A stretch of 64,000 nt of DNA. Origin: a virus. Shown piece by piece: positions 39,614-48,567 of this stretch. Both the position numbers and the translations under genes were made by a program. The DNA lies in IMG/VR virus record IMGVR_UViG_3300030101_003968, positions 1-64,000 of that record. One strand, written 5' to 3'. The notes beneath the pieces are model-generated. The model was given only the letters and a program-made list of their open reading frames with translations, searched no databases and had not been told where the DNA came from. Each line of letters begins with the position of its first letter. Positions within the stretch are counted from its first letter, which is position 1.

Positions 39614-42600
39614 ATGCCACTACGTTCAGGATTTAGCTCGCCTCAGTCTGAGGTACAATCAATAATTGAAGACTACAGAAATCAGGGACTGCCAGACGAA
39701 CAGCTTGAAAAAAGACTTTCGGAGGAGTTTGCCCCTGAGATGTGGGAACCGATTCTTCACCCCAAAGAAGAACCGAAGGATGACCTTGAGTCAAGACTCG
39801 TGTCTCAAATAGGGGAGAAGCCTGAACAGCCGTCGTTTCCTCAGGATATATACGACGAGTTTCAATATGACTTTAGGAACCCGCTGATTAAGCCATTGCC
39901 TCCGAAAGGAGGCTTTGTCACGACTGACGGTACGTACAACAAAAGTCTTGAGGCATATAACTCTCAGGCTGAAAAAAGAAACTTTAGAGCTAAGAAGCAG
40001 TCCGCTGTGTTTGAGCTCTACAACAATCAGGTAGATGAGTACAACTACAATGCTCAGGCCTGGAATGACGCAGCAGAGGATATTCTTGAGGACGAAAACA
40101 GGGAGTTTTACGAGTCCACAATCAAAATAGACAAGTCTCTTGCTGCAATCACGCAGCTTCCAGAGAGGGTAAACCCCTACAGCTGGAAGTCAGCACTGGG
40201 GGAACAGCGCAATACAGGAAAGTTTTCTCCGCTGGACTTTGGCACACATATCTTCGCACAAAAGACTGATACTGACATTCATAACGAAATGCTCAGGGAC
40301 GAAGGCTATTTAAGCGCCATGAAGAATCCCATGGACGAAAGCTTCAACCTCGGATCGTCTGACTATCCTGTTCTTGTAAGCGGATCACCTGACGACGTTA
40401 TGTCTCAGGTCAAGATGATTTACGACGAACGAAACGACAAAAACTTTGCAAGTGACCCCGCTTTTGTGGCTGCCCTTAAAGAGAAGATGAAAAGAAAGGA
40501 TTCGTACCGATCCGCATACATGAAAGAGTGGTTTTCTAAGTACGCTAAGGAGAACGTCTTTGACCTAAAGAATATGACCCCAGAGGAGATGGCTCAGGCA
40601 GAGCAAGACATCTTTGACGACACTGGGCTTTACATCAATCTTGACGGCAACAACACTGTTGGAGCCGCAAAGGAAGGCGACTTCTGGACCAACATGAGCG
40701 CGGCCACAATGAGGTTGAGAGCTACTGGCAACAACGTCATGTTTGTGGCCAATGCCATGGGTAAGGCTCTTGACTTTGTGATGAGTGAAGACACCAAGAG
40801 TTACGAGCGCTATGACATTAGATTAGATGAGCTTAGGGATAGAAAAAATGAGCTCGAAAGGGCTGCCGAGGAGATAAGTCAGGGCATGACCAGATACTAC
40901 ATGACTCGCACCGAGGCTATGTTGGCTGGAGACGACTTGTCTTTGGACATAGACGATGTGGAGCAGGCAAGCATAATTACTGTCCTTAAGGGCTTTGTTG
41001 GTCTTGAAGATTCTTTCTCTAAAATGGAGAGGTTGGAGGCCCTTCAAAGCCTCCCTCAGTCTCAAACTGGGAACCTTATCGGTATGTTATTTGCTCTTGC
41101 AACCAGAGGTAAGGGCTCCAAGGCGGCTAAGGGAGTTACAGGACTTTTTAACTTTTTTGCAAAAACGTCACTGGGCGCCTCGGTGCCCATGGCAACCATG
41201 GTGGGTGCAGACAAGTTTGCAGAGATTTACGACGATCCTTTCTTTTCAACCTTTACCGACTCCGAAGGACTTGAGGTGTCACCTATTGCTGCCCAGAGAA
41301 TGCTTGAAGAGGCACAGTTATTTGGAAACTCAAACGCCACCTTTGAAAGCCTTGGGCTGACAAGAAATAGAAACGACGCTGCCATCCTTGGCTACACCAC
41401 CGTTCACGCTGGAGGTGAAGCTGCAGGAGAGCTTGCTGGTGGTCTTTTATTCAAGGGATTTGGCAAGTACGCTACTGGCACACCCCTTGACAGAGCAGCA
41501 AAGAAAAGAATCGGTCAATACCTTGTGGGGATGTTCTCCGCTGTGGGCATTAGCATGCCTGAAGAGTACCTCGAAGAAGCCATAACTGAGGCTATTCAGT
41601 ACTCTGCAGAGCTTGGATTTGAGGACAGAGAGTTCAACATGGATGAGTTTGTTTCTCGGGTTCGCAAGGCTGGTCTGAGCGGGTTTACTATGGCTCCATT
41701 GATGGGGACAGCGACATCTGTTGTTGGGACCGCAATGCAGGAGCGTCAGATACAGCAAATGAGTCCAGAGGAGTTCAACCTGTATCAGCTTCGATTTGCG
41801 TACAACAGTGAGTACGACAGGCTTGACAAGACCGCTAGGGACATCATTGAGATGGAGCAGACTAGGGACGCATCTAACGACCCCTCGTTTGTTCAGCACA
41901 TGAACGAGGAGATTGCTCAAAAAAGAAAAACGCTCAAAAAGAATCAAAAGGCAAGGATGGATAAGGCCTTTGCTTTGCTCGAAAAGGATGCTCCTCTTGC
42001 AAACAAAATCATGCTGTCTGGTCAAAAGATTTCTGGCCTTGCCAGCATGGTCAAGGAAGAAACCAATGAAGATATAAAGAAGATATACGAAGAGGAGCTA
42101 GAAAAGGCCATCGGAGAAAGAGCTCAGCTTGACGACGCAGTAGCCGAGGCTCTTAGGGAGCAGCGCACTATTGTTGTAAAAGACAGAGATGGAAACGACG
42201 TAAAAACATCGTTTACCGAGCGATCAGCCACTACGGAGGAGAAGAGGGAGATGGAGGGTCTGAGCTCAGCCCAAAGGCCAAACGCAGAGGACGCTGCAGC
42301 ACAAGACGAGCTCGACGAAGAGTTTGACCTTGATTACGATGCTGGTATGGAGGACGATCAAATCGTCATGCTTTCTGGCATGGACGGGGTCACCATGGAG
42401 CAGGGTAGCATTGACGAGTCCAAGATGCAGAAGGGGGTCATGGACTTCCTGAGAATGGTAGCCCCAGACCTAGCAAGCGAAGATCTCACTATCATCACTT
42501 ACGGAAGTCAAAAGGCATACGAGGCTGATCCAGACATTGCTAGAGCAATGAGCAGGGACGGAGCGTCTCCACGCGCATACGCCGCAAGAAACGAAGAGGG

Positions 42601-45600
42601 CAAGATTACTAGAATTATAGTTGACCCAAGATCTACAATCGGAGACGCCCAACACGAGGTGGGACACGTCGTCCTGAGAACCGTTTATGACAACCCTGTT
42701 CAAAGAACTGCTCTTGTTGAGAAGATTCTTGACATGGCCAACATAAAGGGCAACGAAACATTCAGGGCTTGGGTCAACTCCACCATTGACCTTTACAACT
42801 CGAACAGAGAACAGCTGGGCAAGGATGATGTGGCTCAGGAGGAGCTTATCCAAAACTTCTTCCAAGCATACGTATCTGGAGAGTGGAATGTATTCAATGA
42901 CGCTGGGAAGCAAATAGAAGTTAAAAAGAAGGTTAGAGATAGAATCGCCGAAGGCTTTTGGGACTTCTTGGCTATTCGCAACCCATCTGTCAGGAGCCTT
43001 AACATCAAGGACACCGACGGACTTATTGCTGTTGCGAAGAAGTTTCAGCGTTTTGTTTCTGATCAGCCAAACTTTTCTCCGACTACAGAAAAAGTCGCAA
43101 GCCCAATGGAGCGGATGGGCAAGATGGTTGCGGCCCCAGAGCAGGAGCGCCCTGAGCCAAAGAAAGAAAAGCTTGACCCCGCCTCTCTTTTCAAAGAAAA
43201 ACCAGCAGAACCTGCTGAAGAAGCACCAGCATCCGAAGAGGCTAAGCCACAGGATGACCTTACTGAAACAGCAGTACCGACTCCAGTCATGGGACCGCGT
43301 CAGGACACTGAGTCTGAGGCTGATTACAGGGCAAGGTTGCAGAGGGAGGCAGATGAGATGCTAAAGGGCACGGAGGGCATCGAAACATCTGCAGAGGACG
43401 CGCTGTCTCAAGAGACAGAGGGCCTCAGATCAAAGCAAAGAGGCAAAGACTTTGTAGCAGGAAAAACCATTAAGGCGGTTTACCTTAGAAACTACGACGC
43501 AAGAGTCTTTGAGCTGAAGGCAAAGGATTACGGTCACTACAGAAACTGGGTCGCAAAAATTACTGGAAACGGATCGCAGCCATTTGATCGCATTTCATAT
43601 CAGAAAGAAGACGGTTCTTTTGCTGATCTTCGCGCACCAAAGCCTGTTTACAACAGGGATGGAACCCTTAGGCAGATGAGACCAGTGGACATCAGAACCT
43701 TTAAAATGAGGTTTATAGAGTCTCGCAATGCTATTCTGCAAGCAAGAACCGATGCTAAGGTGTCCAACACGAAAAGACTCACAAGACTTAGAGATCTCGC
43801 AAGAGAAAATAACATCAATCTTGACGAGTACTTTGATTACAACTACGGCAACTACACGCTGTCTAACCTTGAGTACGCCGAGGTGCAGATTCTTTCAAGG
43901 ATTTCAGAAGAGCCAGGAACCACACACGACATTGGGATTATTGGCCCCAATCTCGATGCCACTGGAAGAATAAGCTCCAGAGACCCACTTCCAAAAGACC
44001 TTGAGATTTACAACAAGGGAAGGGAGCTTGGATACAGATCCAAGAGAAGGAAGGTAGAGGGAGTTGGTACGCACACTACCTCCTTTAGCGAAAGAAGCGC
44101 TATAGAGCAGGGTGTTTTAACCAGAGTTAAAAACATTGATGAGTTTAGAAGTGAGCTAACAAGGCTTACTGGCGACGGAAGCATTTTTGCGATGATCGCA
44201 AAGTACGCCCCTACGTCATACGGCACAGCCACGTTTGAGGTTGGAGGAAAAAAGGTTAAGGTCCCTGTAAAGAGCGGTGTTTACACTCCTGTTGTAGACT
44301 ACTTCGATTTTATGAAAAAGAACGGCAGAGCACCATCTCCTTCTGAGATTAGCGCAATCACCAATACCAACAGCGGAAAGCAGTCGGAAGTGTTTGACGC
44401 CATCAAGGAGAGGGCTATGAGGTTTGCCGACAACGACAAGCAATCAGTCATCTTCATCAAAAACCTTGGCGCAGAAAATCCCGCAGGAGATCCAGGAATC
44501 TTTGAGGCAGCATTTAAGATTATTGATGCAGCCATAGAGAGCTCGTCTAACCCAGGCGTAGCCGTGGAAATGGTTGTTGATTCCATCAACAAAATCATGG
44601 CGAAGACTTACAAGTCAAAGCTAAGCATCGGTGGCGGTGAAAAAATTGCCATAGACAAGGAAAACGGCAGAACACTGTTCCAAAGACTTTCAGATAAAGA
44701 GATCAAGGGTAGCGGTCTTTACGATCAGGACGGATCCCTCAGGCTCAACAGAGCGGAGCCTGAACTTGCGTACAAAAACTTTAAGAAGTTTTTCGTTGAT
44801 CAAAAGTCAAACAAGATTGGCTTTGAAATAAGAAAGCCGCTTCTTCTTAAGCTGCTGAATAGCAAGCACTTAGGAAGCACAGAAAGCAAGGAGTACTTGA
44901 CCCTTCCTTCGTCCAAAGAATTTTTGGATCTCGTTAGCTCAGAAGAGCACCTCAACACAAGCTCTGCTACGGGCGATATCATTGGCGCAGTAATTGTTGA
45001 CAATGCTGCCGCAAAGCTCAAGACTGAGGACCCGTCTACGGGTAAACCCTACCTATATGGTGTAACTGGATTTAAGGGGCTTGTCATGTTTGATGAGTTT
45101 GCTACAGAAGCAAAGGTTCAGGAGATGATGATTGCCAGAAACCCAGAAAGATACACTGGTGGTATTGGCGCTCAGGCTTCAGGGCTCGCGGGGCTTATGT
45201 CCAAGCGCAGGGCTGGACGCATCTACCACCATGGCGCAGGTCAGTGGGAAAAGTCCACCAGCAACATGTTTGGAAACGCCCTTTCTGCTATTGCACTGAA
45301 GTTTCAGGACAAGTACTTTGATGTCATCATGCTTCAGAGCGATGTAGAAAACTACAAGAAGCAAAGAGTAGAGGCTGGGCAAGACTTTGACCTTGCGCTC
45401 GACCTCATGTACGGAAAGACAAGAGATAACCTTGAGTCCCTTGAAACTACCTTGGACATGATTAAGGATCTGATGGCTCAGTCTGAGATTACATCAGATC
45501 AACTTTCGGACTACCTCTACGCTAAGCATGCACCAGAAAGAAACGCATACGTAGCCTCTAAGAACCCAGACAACAAGGCTGGTTCGGGTCAGAGTGACGT

Positions 45601-48019
45601 ATGGGCAGCTCAGACGGTAAGAGAGCTAGAGACTCCTGAGATGAAGCGCGTAGCTGGACTTGTTTACTCGATTATCGACAACACGAGAAAGACCATGGTC
45701 AAGTTTGGTCTGGAAACTCAGGAAACAATCGACGCATGGCAGGATTTGTTCGGGAACTACGTTCCACTCGCAGGGCTTGCCACTGATGAAATGGATGAAA
45801 ACAACATCGCCTACCCAACAGGCGGTGCTGGTATGGGGGTTTATGGCACTACCCAGAAGAAAATCAAGGGACGTAAGAGCGAGGTAAAGGCAAACATCGT
45901 GGCTCAGGTCGTGATGCAAAACGCCATGGTCATTCAGACCGCAAGGAAGAACGAGGCCATGATGCACCTGTACCGACTCATCAAGGAGAACCCCAATGCA
46001 AACGTCTGGGGCATCAATACGTCTACTTTCCCTCTCACTAGGTTGAATGAACAGGGGCAACAGGAAGGCATGTCTGTTGCAGAAATGAAACAGAACCCTC
46101 ACACCGTTCCAATCAGGGTAAATGGCAAGACAGAGTTCTTGTACTTCAAGGACAAAAACTATGCTAACACCCTTAACGGCATGACCGTTGAGAGGGCATC
46201 TATCTTCACGAGAGGCCTCAACTCCATGACTGGCTTCATGCGAAACATGCTTACGGTGTATGACCCTAACTTCATGATCAGCAACTACGCTCGCGACATT
46301 CAGGCAGCCGCCTACAACGCGATGGCAGAGGCTGAGATGGATGGTGGATACATACAAGGTGTTAGCCACGCTAAGTTCGCAAAGGACCTTATGTCCAACA
46401 TGTATCTTTCTACTAGTCAGTTGTTTAAGAACGCCGCCTTTGGCATCGAAATGGACGCTGAAATCCAGGGGTATATGGCGGAGTGGTCAGCAGATGGAGG
46501 TAAGACTGGATGGGGGTATACCAAGTCCCTTAACGATATCACTGCTGAGCTTGAGCAAGCTTCTAAGTTTTCGGGAGATTCCGCGTCAAGGGAGTTTGAC
46601 ATCATCATGGGTACGCCTAGGAGGTTTGCCAACTACATCGAAGGCATTAACGAGGCATTCGAGGCCTCTACTAGACTTGCATCTTACATCGCTGCAAGGC
46701 AGAACGGAATCAGTAGAGAAAGAGCTGCACAGCTTTCAAAGAATGTCACCGTAAACTTCAATAGAAGCGGAGAGTGGCAGTTCTTGAACAGCGTGTATCT
46801 ATTCTTCAATGCCGCCATGCAGGGTAACTACAGGTTCCTAAGATCCATGACGTACCTGAAGGACGTGCGGAAAGAAAATGGTGAGCTTGAGTCTTGGCAC
46901 AAAAGAGTTTCTGTACCGCAGAAAATCGCGTTTGCCATCAGCTCATTCAGCGGCCTCGTGGCTACTCTCAACATTGCAATGAGTGGCACCGATCCCGACG
47001 ACGGAGAGTTGTGGTACAACAAGATTCCAGACTACCACAAGGAAAGAAACCTGATCTTCATGCACAGGGACGGGAAGAACTACAGCATGATCCCCCTACC
47101 ATACGGGTACAACATTTTCAACAACCTTGGAACCGTGCTTGCTGAAACATCTACAGGAAATAGAGAGTTTTGGGATGGTGCTATGTTCCTCGGAATGTCT
47201 GGCTTTAGTGCTTTCTCTCCGATTGGATTCGGTCAGAGCAAGAACTTTGCAACATACCTTGGCAAGGCTGCAGCCCCCACGCTCGTCAAGCCATTGGTGG
47301 AGATTGCGGCAAACGAAACCTACTTCGGATCTCAAGTTTATCAGGAGCGCCTTCCGTTCTCAACAACTCCCTATTCCCAGCTGGCTTTCCAATCGCCAGA
47401 GCAAGTTCAAGAGTTCTTCCAGTGGATGAACGAAGCTACAGGCGGCAGCAAGTACAAGTCGGGATCACTTGATATGAATCCAGATCAGCTCTGGTACCTA
47501 TACGAGTACTACATCGGCAGCGCGGGAAGGTTTGTGGGCAACACAGGAGAGCTTGCAACGAACATGTACGAGATGTCAAAAAACTCCTACAGACTCGCTG
47601 CTGAGCAAGGAATGAGCTACGATGCGTTTAAGAAAATGACAGCTGGATTCCAGGGCAAAAACAGAATTAGAATGCGCCCCAGTCAAATACCGATTATTAG
47701 AAAGGTATACGGGGAGCCATCTAGATACTTTGATAGCGACAAGTACAAGGAAAACACCTTTGAAATACAACAGCTCAAAAAAGAACTTGATAAGGAGCCA
47801 ATCTACACTCCAGGAAGATACCGAGGTGTTCAGGAACTTCACAAGTTATTTAAGGAGACCAACAAGACCCTTAAGACAATTAGAGCTCAAAGAAGGCTGG
47901 CTAAGGACATAAAGGACAGAACGGAAAAAATTAACAGGCTTTACGAGCTTGATGAGAGACAAAGAAGAGTAATGACCATTTACAACAGAAAACATGAAGA
48001 ACTCAGAGGACAAGATTAA
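39614..48019 (+). CDS. Giant polyvalent internal virion protein, 2801 aa
   Basis: Domains in order: N-terminal 0-400 helical; two hydrophobic stretches at about 495-530 and 590-680; coiled coil at about 690-860; a metallopeptidase-like site HEVGH at 1014-1018 (AQHEVGHVVLR); a Pro/Glu/Ala-rich linker at about 1170-1240; unassigned domains at 1250-1900; then a large-polyvalent-protein (LPD38-type) region with YAKHAPERNAYVASKNP (about 1970) and IPLPYGYNIFNNLG (about 2492); a basic coiled-coil end. Such proteins are injected with the DNA and carry effector or peptidase activities. No single-subunit RNA polymerase catalytic set was identified. One of the longest phage genes; preceded by its own promoter. 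Confidence 0.75.
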   Translation: MPLRSGFSSPQSEVQSIIEDYRNQGLPDEQLEKRLSEEFAPEMWEPILHPKEEPKDDLESRLVSQIGEKPEQPSFPQDIYDEFQYDFRNPLIKPLPPKGGFVTTDGTYNKSLEAYNSQAEKRNFRAKKQSAVFELYNNQVDEYNYNAQAWNDAAEDILEDENREFYESTIKIDKSLAAITQLPERVNPYSWKSALGEQRNTGKFSPLDFGTHIFAQKTDTDIHNEMLRDEGYLSAMKNPMDESFNLGSSDYPVLVSGSPDDVMSQVKMIYDERNDKNFASDPAFVAALKEKMKRKDSYRSAYMKEWFSKYAKENVFDLKNMTPEEMAQAEQDIFDDTGLYINLDGNNTVGAAKEGDFWTNMSAATMRLRATGNNVMFVANAMGKALDFVMSEDTKSYERYDIRLDELRDRKNELERAAEEISQGMTRYYMTRTEAMLAGDDLSLDIDDVEQASIITVLKGFVGLEDSFSKMERLEALQSLPQSQTGNLIGMLFALATRGKGSKAAKGVTGLFNFFAKTSLGASVPMATMVGADKFAEIYDDPFFSTFTDSEGLEVSPIAAQRMLEEAQLFGNSNATFESLGLTRNRNDAAILGYTTVHAGGEAAGELAGGLLFKGFGKYATGTPLDRAAKKRIGQYLVGMFSAVGISMPEEYLEEAITEAIQYSAELGFEDREFNMDEFVSRVRKAGLSGFTMAPLMGTATSVVGTAMQERQIQQMSPEEFNLYQLRFAYNSEYDRLDKTARDIIEMEQTRDASNDPSFVQHMNEEIAQKRKTLKKNQKARMDKAFALLEKDAPLANKIMLSGQKISGLASMVKEETNEDIKKIYEEELEKAIGERAQLDDAVAEALREQRTIVVKDRDGNDVKTSFTERSATTEEKREMEGLSSAQRPNAEDAAAQDELDEEFDLDYDAGMEDDQIVMLSGMDGVTMEQGSIDESKMQKGVMDFLRMVAPDLASEDLTIITYGSQKAYEADPDIARAMSRDGASPRAYAARNEEGKITRIIVDPRSTIGDAQHEVGHVVLRTVYDNPVQRTALVEKILDMANIKGNETFRAWVNSTIDLYNSNREQLGKDDVAQEELIQNFFQAYVSGEWNVFNDAGKQIEVKKKVRDRIAEGFWDFLAIRNPSVRSLNIKDTDGLIAVAKKFQRFVSDQPNFSPTTEKVASPMERMGKMVAAPEQERPEPKKEKLDPASLFKEKPAEPAEEAPASEEAKPQDDLTETAVPTPVMGPRQDTESEADYRARLQREADEMLKGTEGIETSAEDALSQETEGLRSKQRGKDFVAGKTIKAVYLRNYDARVFELKAKDYGHYRNWVAKITGNGSQPFDRISYQKEDGSFADLRAPKPVYNRDGTLRQMRPVDIRTFKMRFIESRNAILQARTDAKVSNTKRLTRLRDLARENNINLDEYFDYNYGNYTLSNLEYAEVQILSRISEEPGTTHDIGIIGPNLDATGRISSRDPLPKDLEIYNKGRELGYRSKRRKVEGVGTHTTSFSERSAIEQGVLTRVKNIDEFRSELTRLTGDGSIFAMIAKYAPTSYGTATFEVGGKKVKVPVKSGVYTPVVDYFDFMKKNGRAPSPSEISAITNTNSGKQSEVFDAIKERAMRFADNDKQSVIFIKNLGAENPAGDPGIFEAAFKIIDAAIESSSNPGVAVEMVVDSINKIMAKTYKSKLSIGGGEKIAIDKENGRTLFQRLSDKEIKGSGLYDQDGSLRLNRAEPELAYKNFKKFFVDQKSNKIGFEIRKPLLLKLLNSKHLGSTESKEYLTLPSSKEFLDLVSSEEHLNTSSATGDIIGAVIVDNAAAKLKTEDPSTGKPYLYGVTGFKGLVMFDEFATEAKVQEMMIARNPERYTGGIGAQASGLAGLMSKRRAGRIYHHGAGQWEKSTSNMFGNALSAIALKFQDKYFDVIMLQSDVENYKKQRVEAGQDFDLALDLMYGKTRDNLESLETTLDMIKDLMAQSEITSDQLSDYLYAKHAPERNAYVASKNPDNKAGSGQSDVWAAQTVRELETPEMKRVAGLVYSIIDNTRKTMVKFGLETQETIDAWQDLFGNYVPLAGLATDEMDENNIAYPTGGAGMGVYGTTQKKIKGRKSEVKANIVAQVVMQNAMVIQTARKNEAMMHLYRLIKENPNANVWGINTSTFPLTRLNEQGQQEGMSVAEMKQNPHTVPIRVNGKTEFLYFKDKNYANTLNGMTVERASIFTRGLNSMTGFMRNMLTVYDPNFMISNYARDIQAAAYNAMAEAEMDGGYIQGVSHAKFAKDLMSNMYLSTSQLFKNAAFGIEMDAEIQGYMAEWSADGGKTGWGYTKSLNDITAELEQASKFSGDSASREFDIIMGTPRRFANYIEGINEAFEASTRLASYIAARQNGISRERAAQLSKNVTVNFNRSGEWQFLNSVYLFFNAAMQGNYRFLRSMTYLKDVRKENGELESWHKRVSVPQKIAFAISSFSGLVATLNIAMSGTDPDDGELWYNKIPDYHKERNLIFMHRDGKNYSMIPLPYGYNIFNNLGTVLAETSTGNREFWDGAMFLGMSGFSAFSPIGFGQSKNFATYLGKAAAPTLVKPLVEIAANETYFGSQVYQERLPFSTTPYSQLAFQSPEQVQEFFQWMNEATGGSKYKSGSLDMNPDQLWYLYEYYIGSAGRFVGNTGELATNMYEMSKNSYRLAAEQGMSYDAFKKMTAGFQGKNRIRMRPSQIPIIRKVYGEPSRYFDSDKYKENTFEIQQLKKELDKEPIYTPGRYRGVQELHKLFKETNKTLKTIRAQRRLAKDIKDRTEKINRLYELDERQRRVMTIYNRKHEELRGQD

Positions 48020-48434
48020 AAACACCAAGCTAGGGGCTTGGCTAAAGGGCAAAGCTCCCAAAGTGCTTGACGTGGTAGGCGACCTGCTCCCAGATCAAGG
48101 CGCACTCGGCGTAGTAAAAAACCTGCTGGACAAGGAGCCAGGTGTAGACCCTGCAGAGGCTCAGGCCATGGTGGATGCAGAGGTAAAGTTTCAGGAGAAC
48201 GTAACGGAGCGATGGAAGGCTGACATGGGTAGTGACGTAAAGCTCGCTAAGCTGATCAGACCAGTAACTTTGATTGCTCTTATGACCATGTTTATGGTCA
48301 CCATGGTTGCAGACAGCATGGATGACTGGCCATTTAACGTAAAAGATAGTTACGTATCTTTACTTGAGATACTTATGCTCACCGCCTTTGGTGCGTATTT
48401 CGCAGGAAGAACCATTGAAAAAGCCAAAAAATAA
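47994..48434 (+). CDS. Holin candidate (3TM/GTA-holin-like), 146 aa
   Basis: Hydrophilic first 80 residues, then a short amphipathic segment and two membrane helices (residues about 88-106 and 121-138), ending AFGAYFAGRTIEKAKK. Arrangement and the RPVTLIALMTMF / AYFAGRTIEK pattern match small holins of the GTA/3TM type. Would form the inner-membrane hole for the M15 endolysin. ATG 47994 lies 26 nt inside the giant gene. Confidence 0.65.
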   Translation: MKNSEDKIKNTKLGAWLKGKAPKVLDVVGDLLPDQGALGVVKNLLDKEPGVDPAEAQAMVDAEVKFQENVTERWKADMGSDVKLAKLIRPVTLIALMTMFMVTMVADSMDDWPFNVKDSYVSLLEILMLTAFGAYFAGRTIEKAKK

Positions 48435-48435
48435 C

Positions 48436-48567
48436 ATGGAAGAGGACTTCGACGACATCAGCTTTTTGGATCAAGACAAGCTCAAGAAGCAAGAAAAGAA
48501 GATTGAAGACGGTGATATCACCTGCAACATCGACAACCCAGAGGATTGCGAGTCATGCAGCGGATAA
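48436..48567 (+). CDS. Small acidic protein, 43 aa
   Basis: MEEDFDDISFLDQDKLKKQE... with three Cys near the end (CNIDNPEDCESC). Starts one base after the holin stop and its last codons overlap the T9SS-cargo start. Short, acidic, no membrane segment. Its tight placement in the lysis/envelope cassette suggests a regulator or chaperone-like partner; unknown. Confidence 0.6.
   Translation: MEEDFDDISFLDQDKLKKQEKKIEDGDITCNIDNPEDCESCSG

Noticed and set aside
44008-46369. Several 70-250-codon minus-strand frames opposite the giant gene
   Set aside because: All are antisense shadows of biased codons in the 2801-residue gene.
39614-48019. Possible N4-like virion RNA polymerase in the giant protein
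   Set aside because: A single DATGR in the middle resembles the DxxGR motif, but I could not find the rest of the catalytic set (motif B with Lys/Tyr-Gly, motif C). The sequence around it does not resemble single-subunit polymerases.
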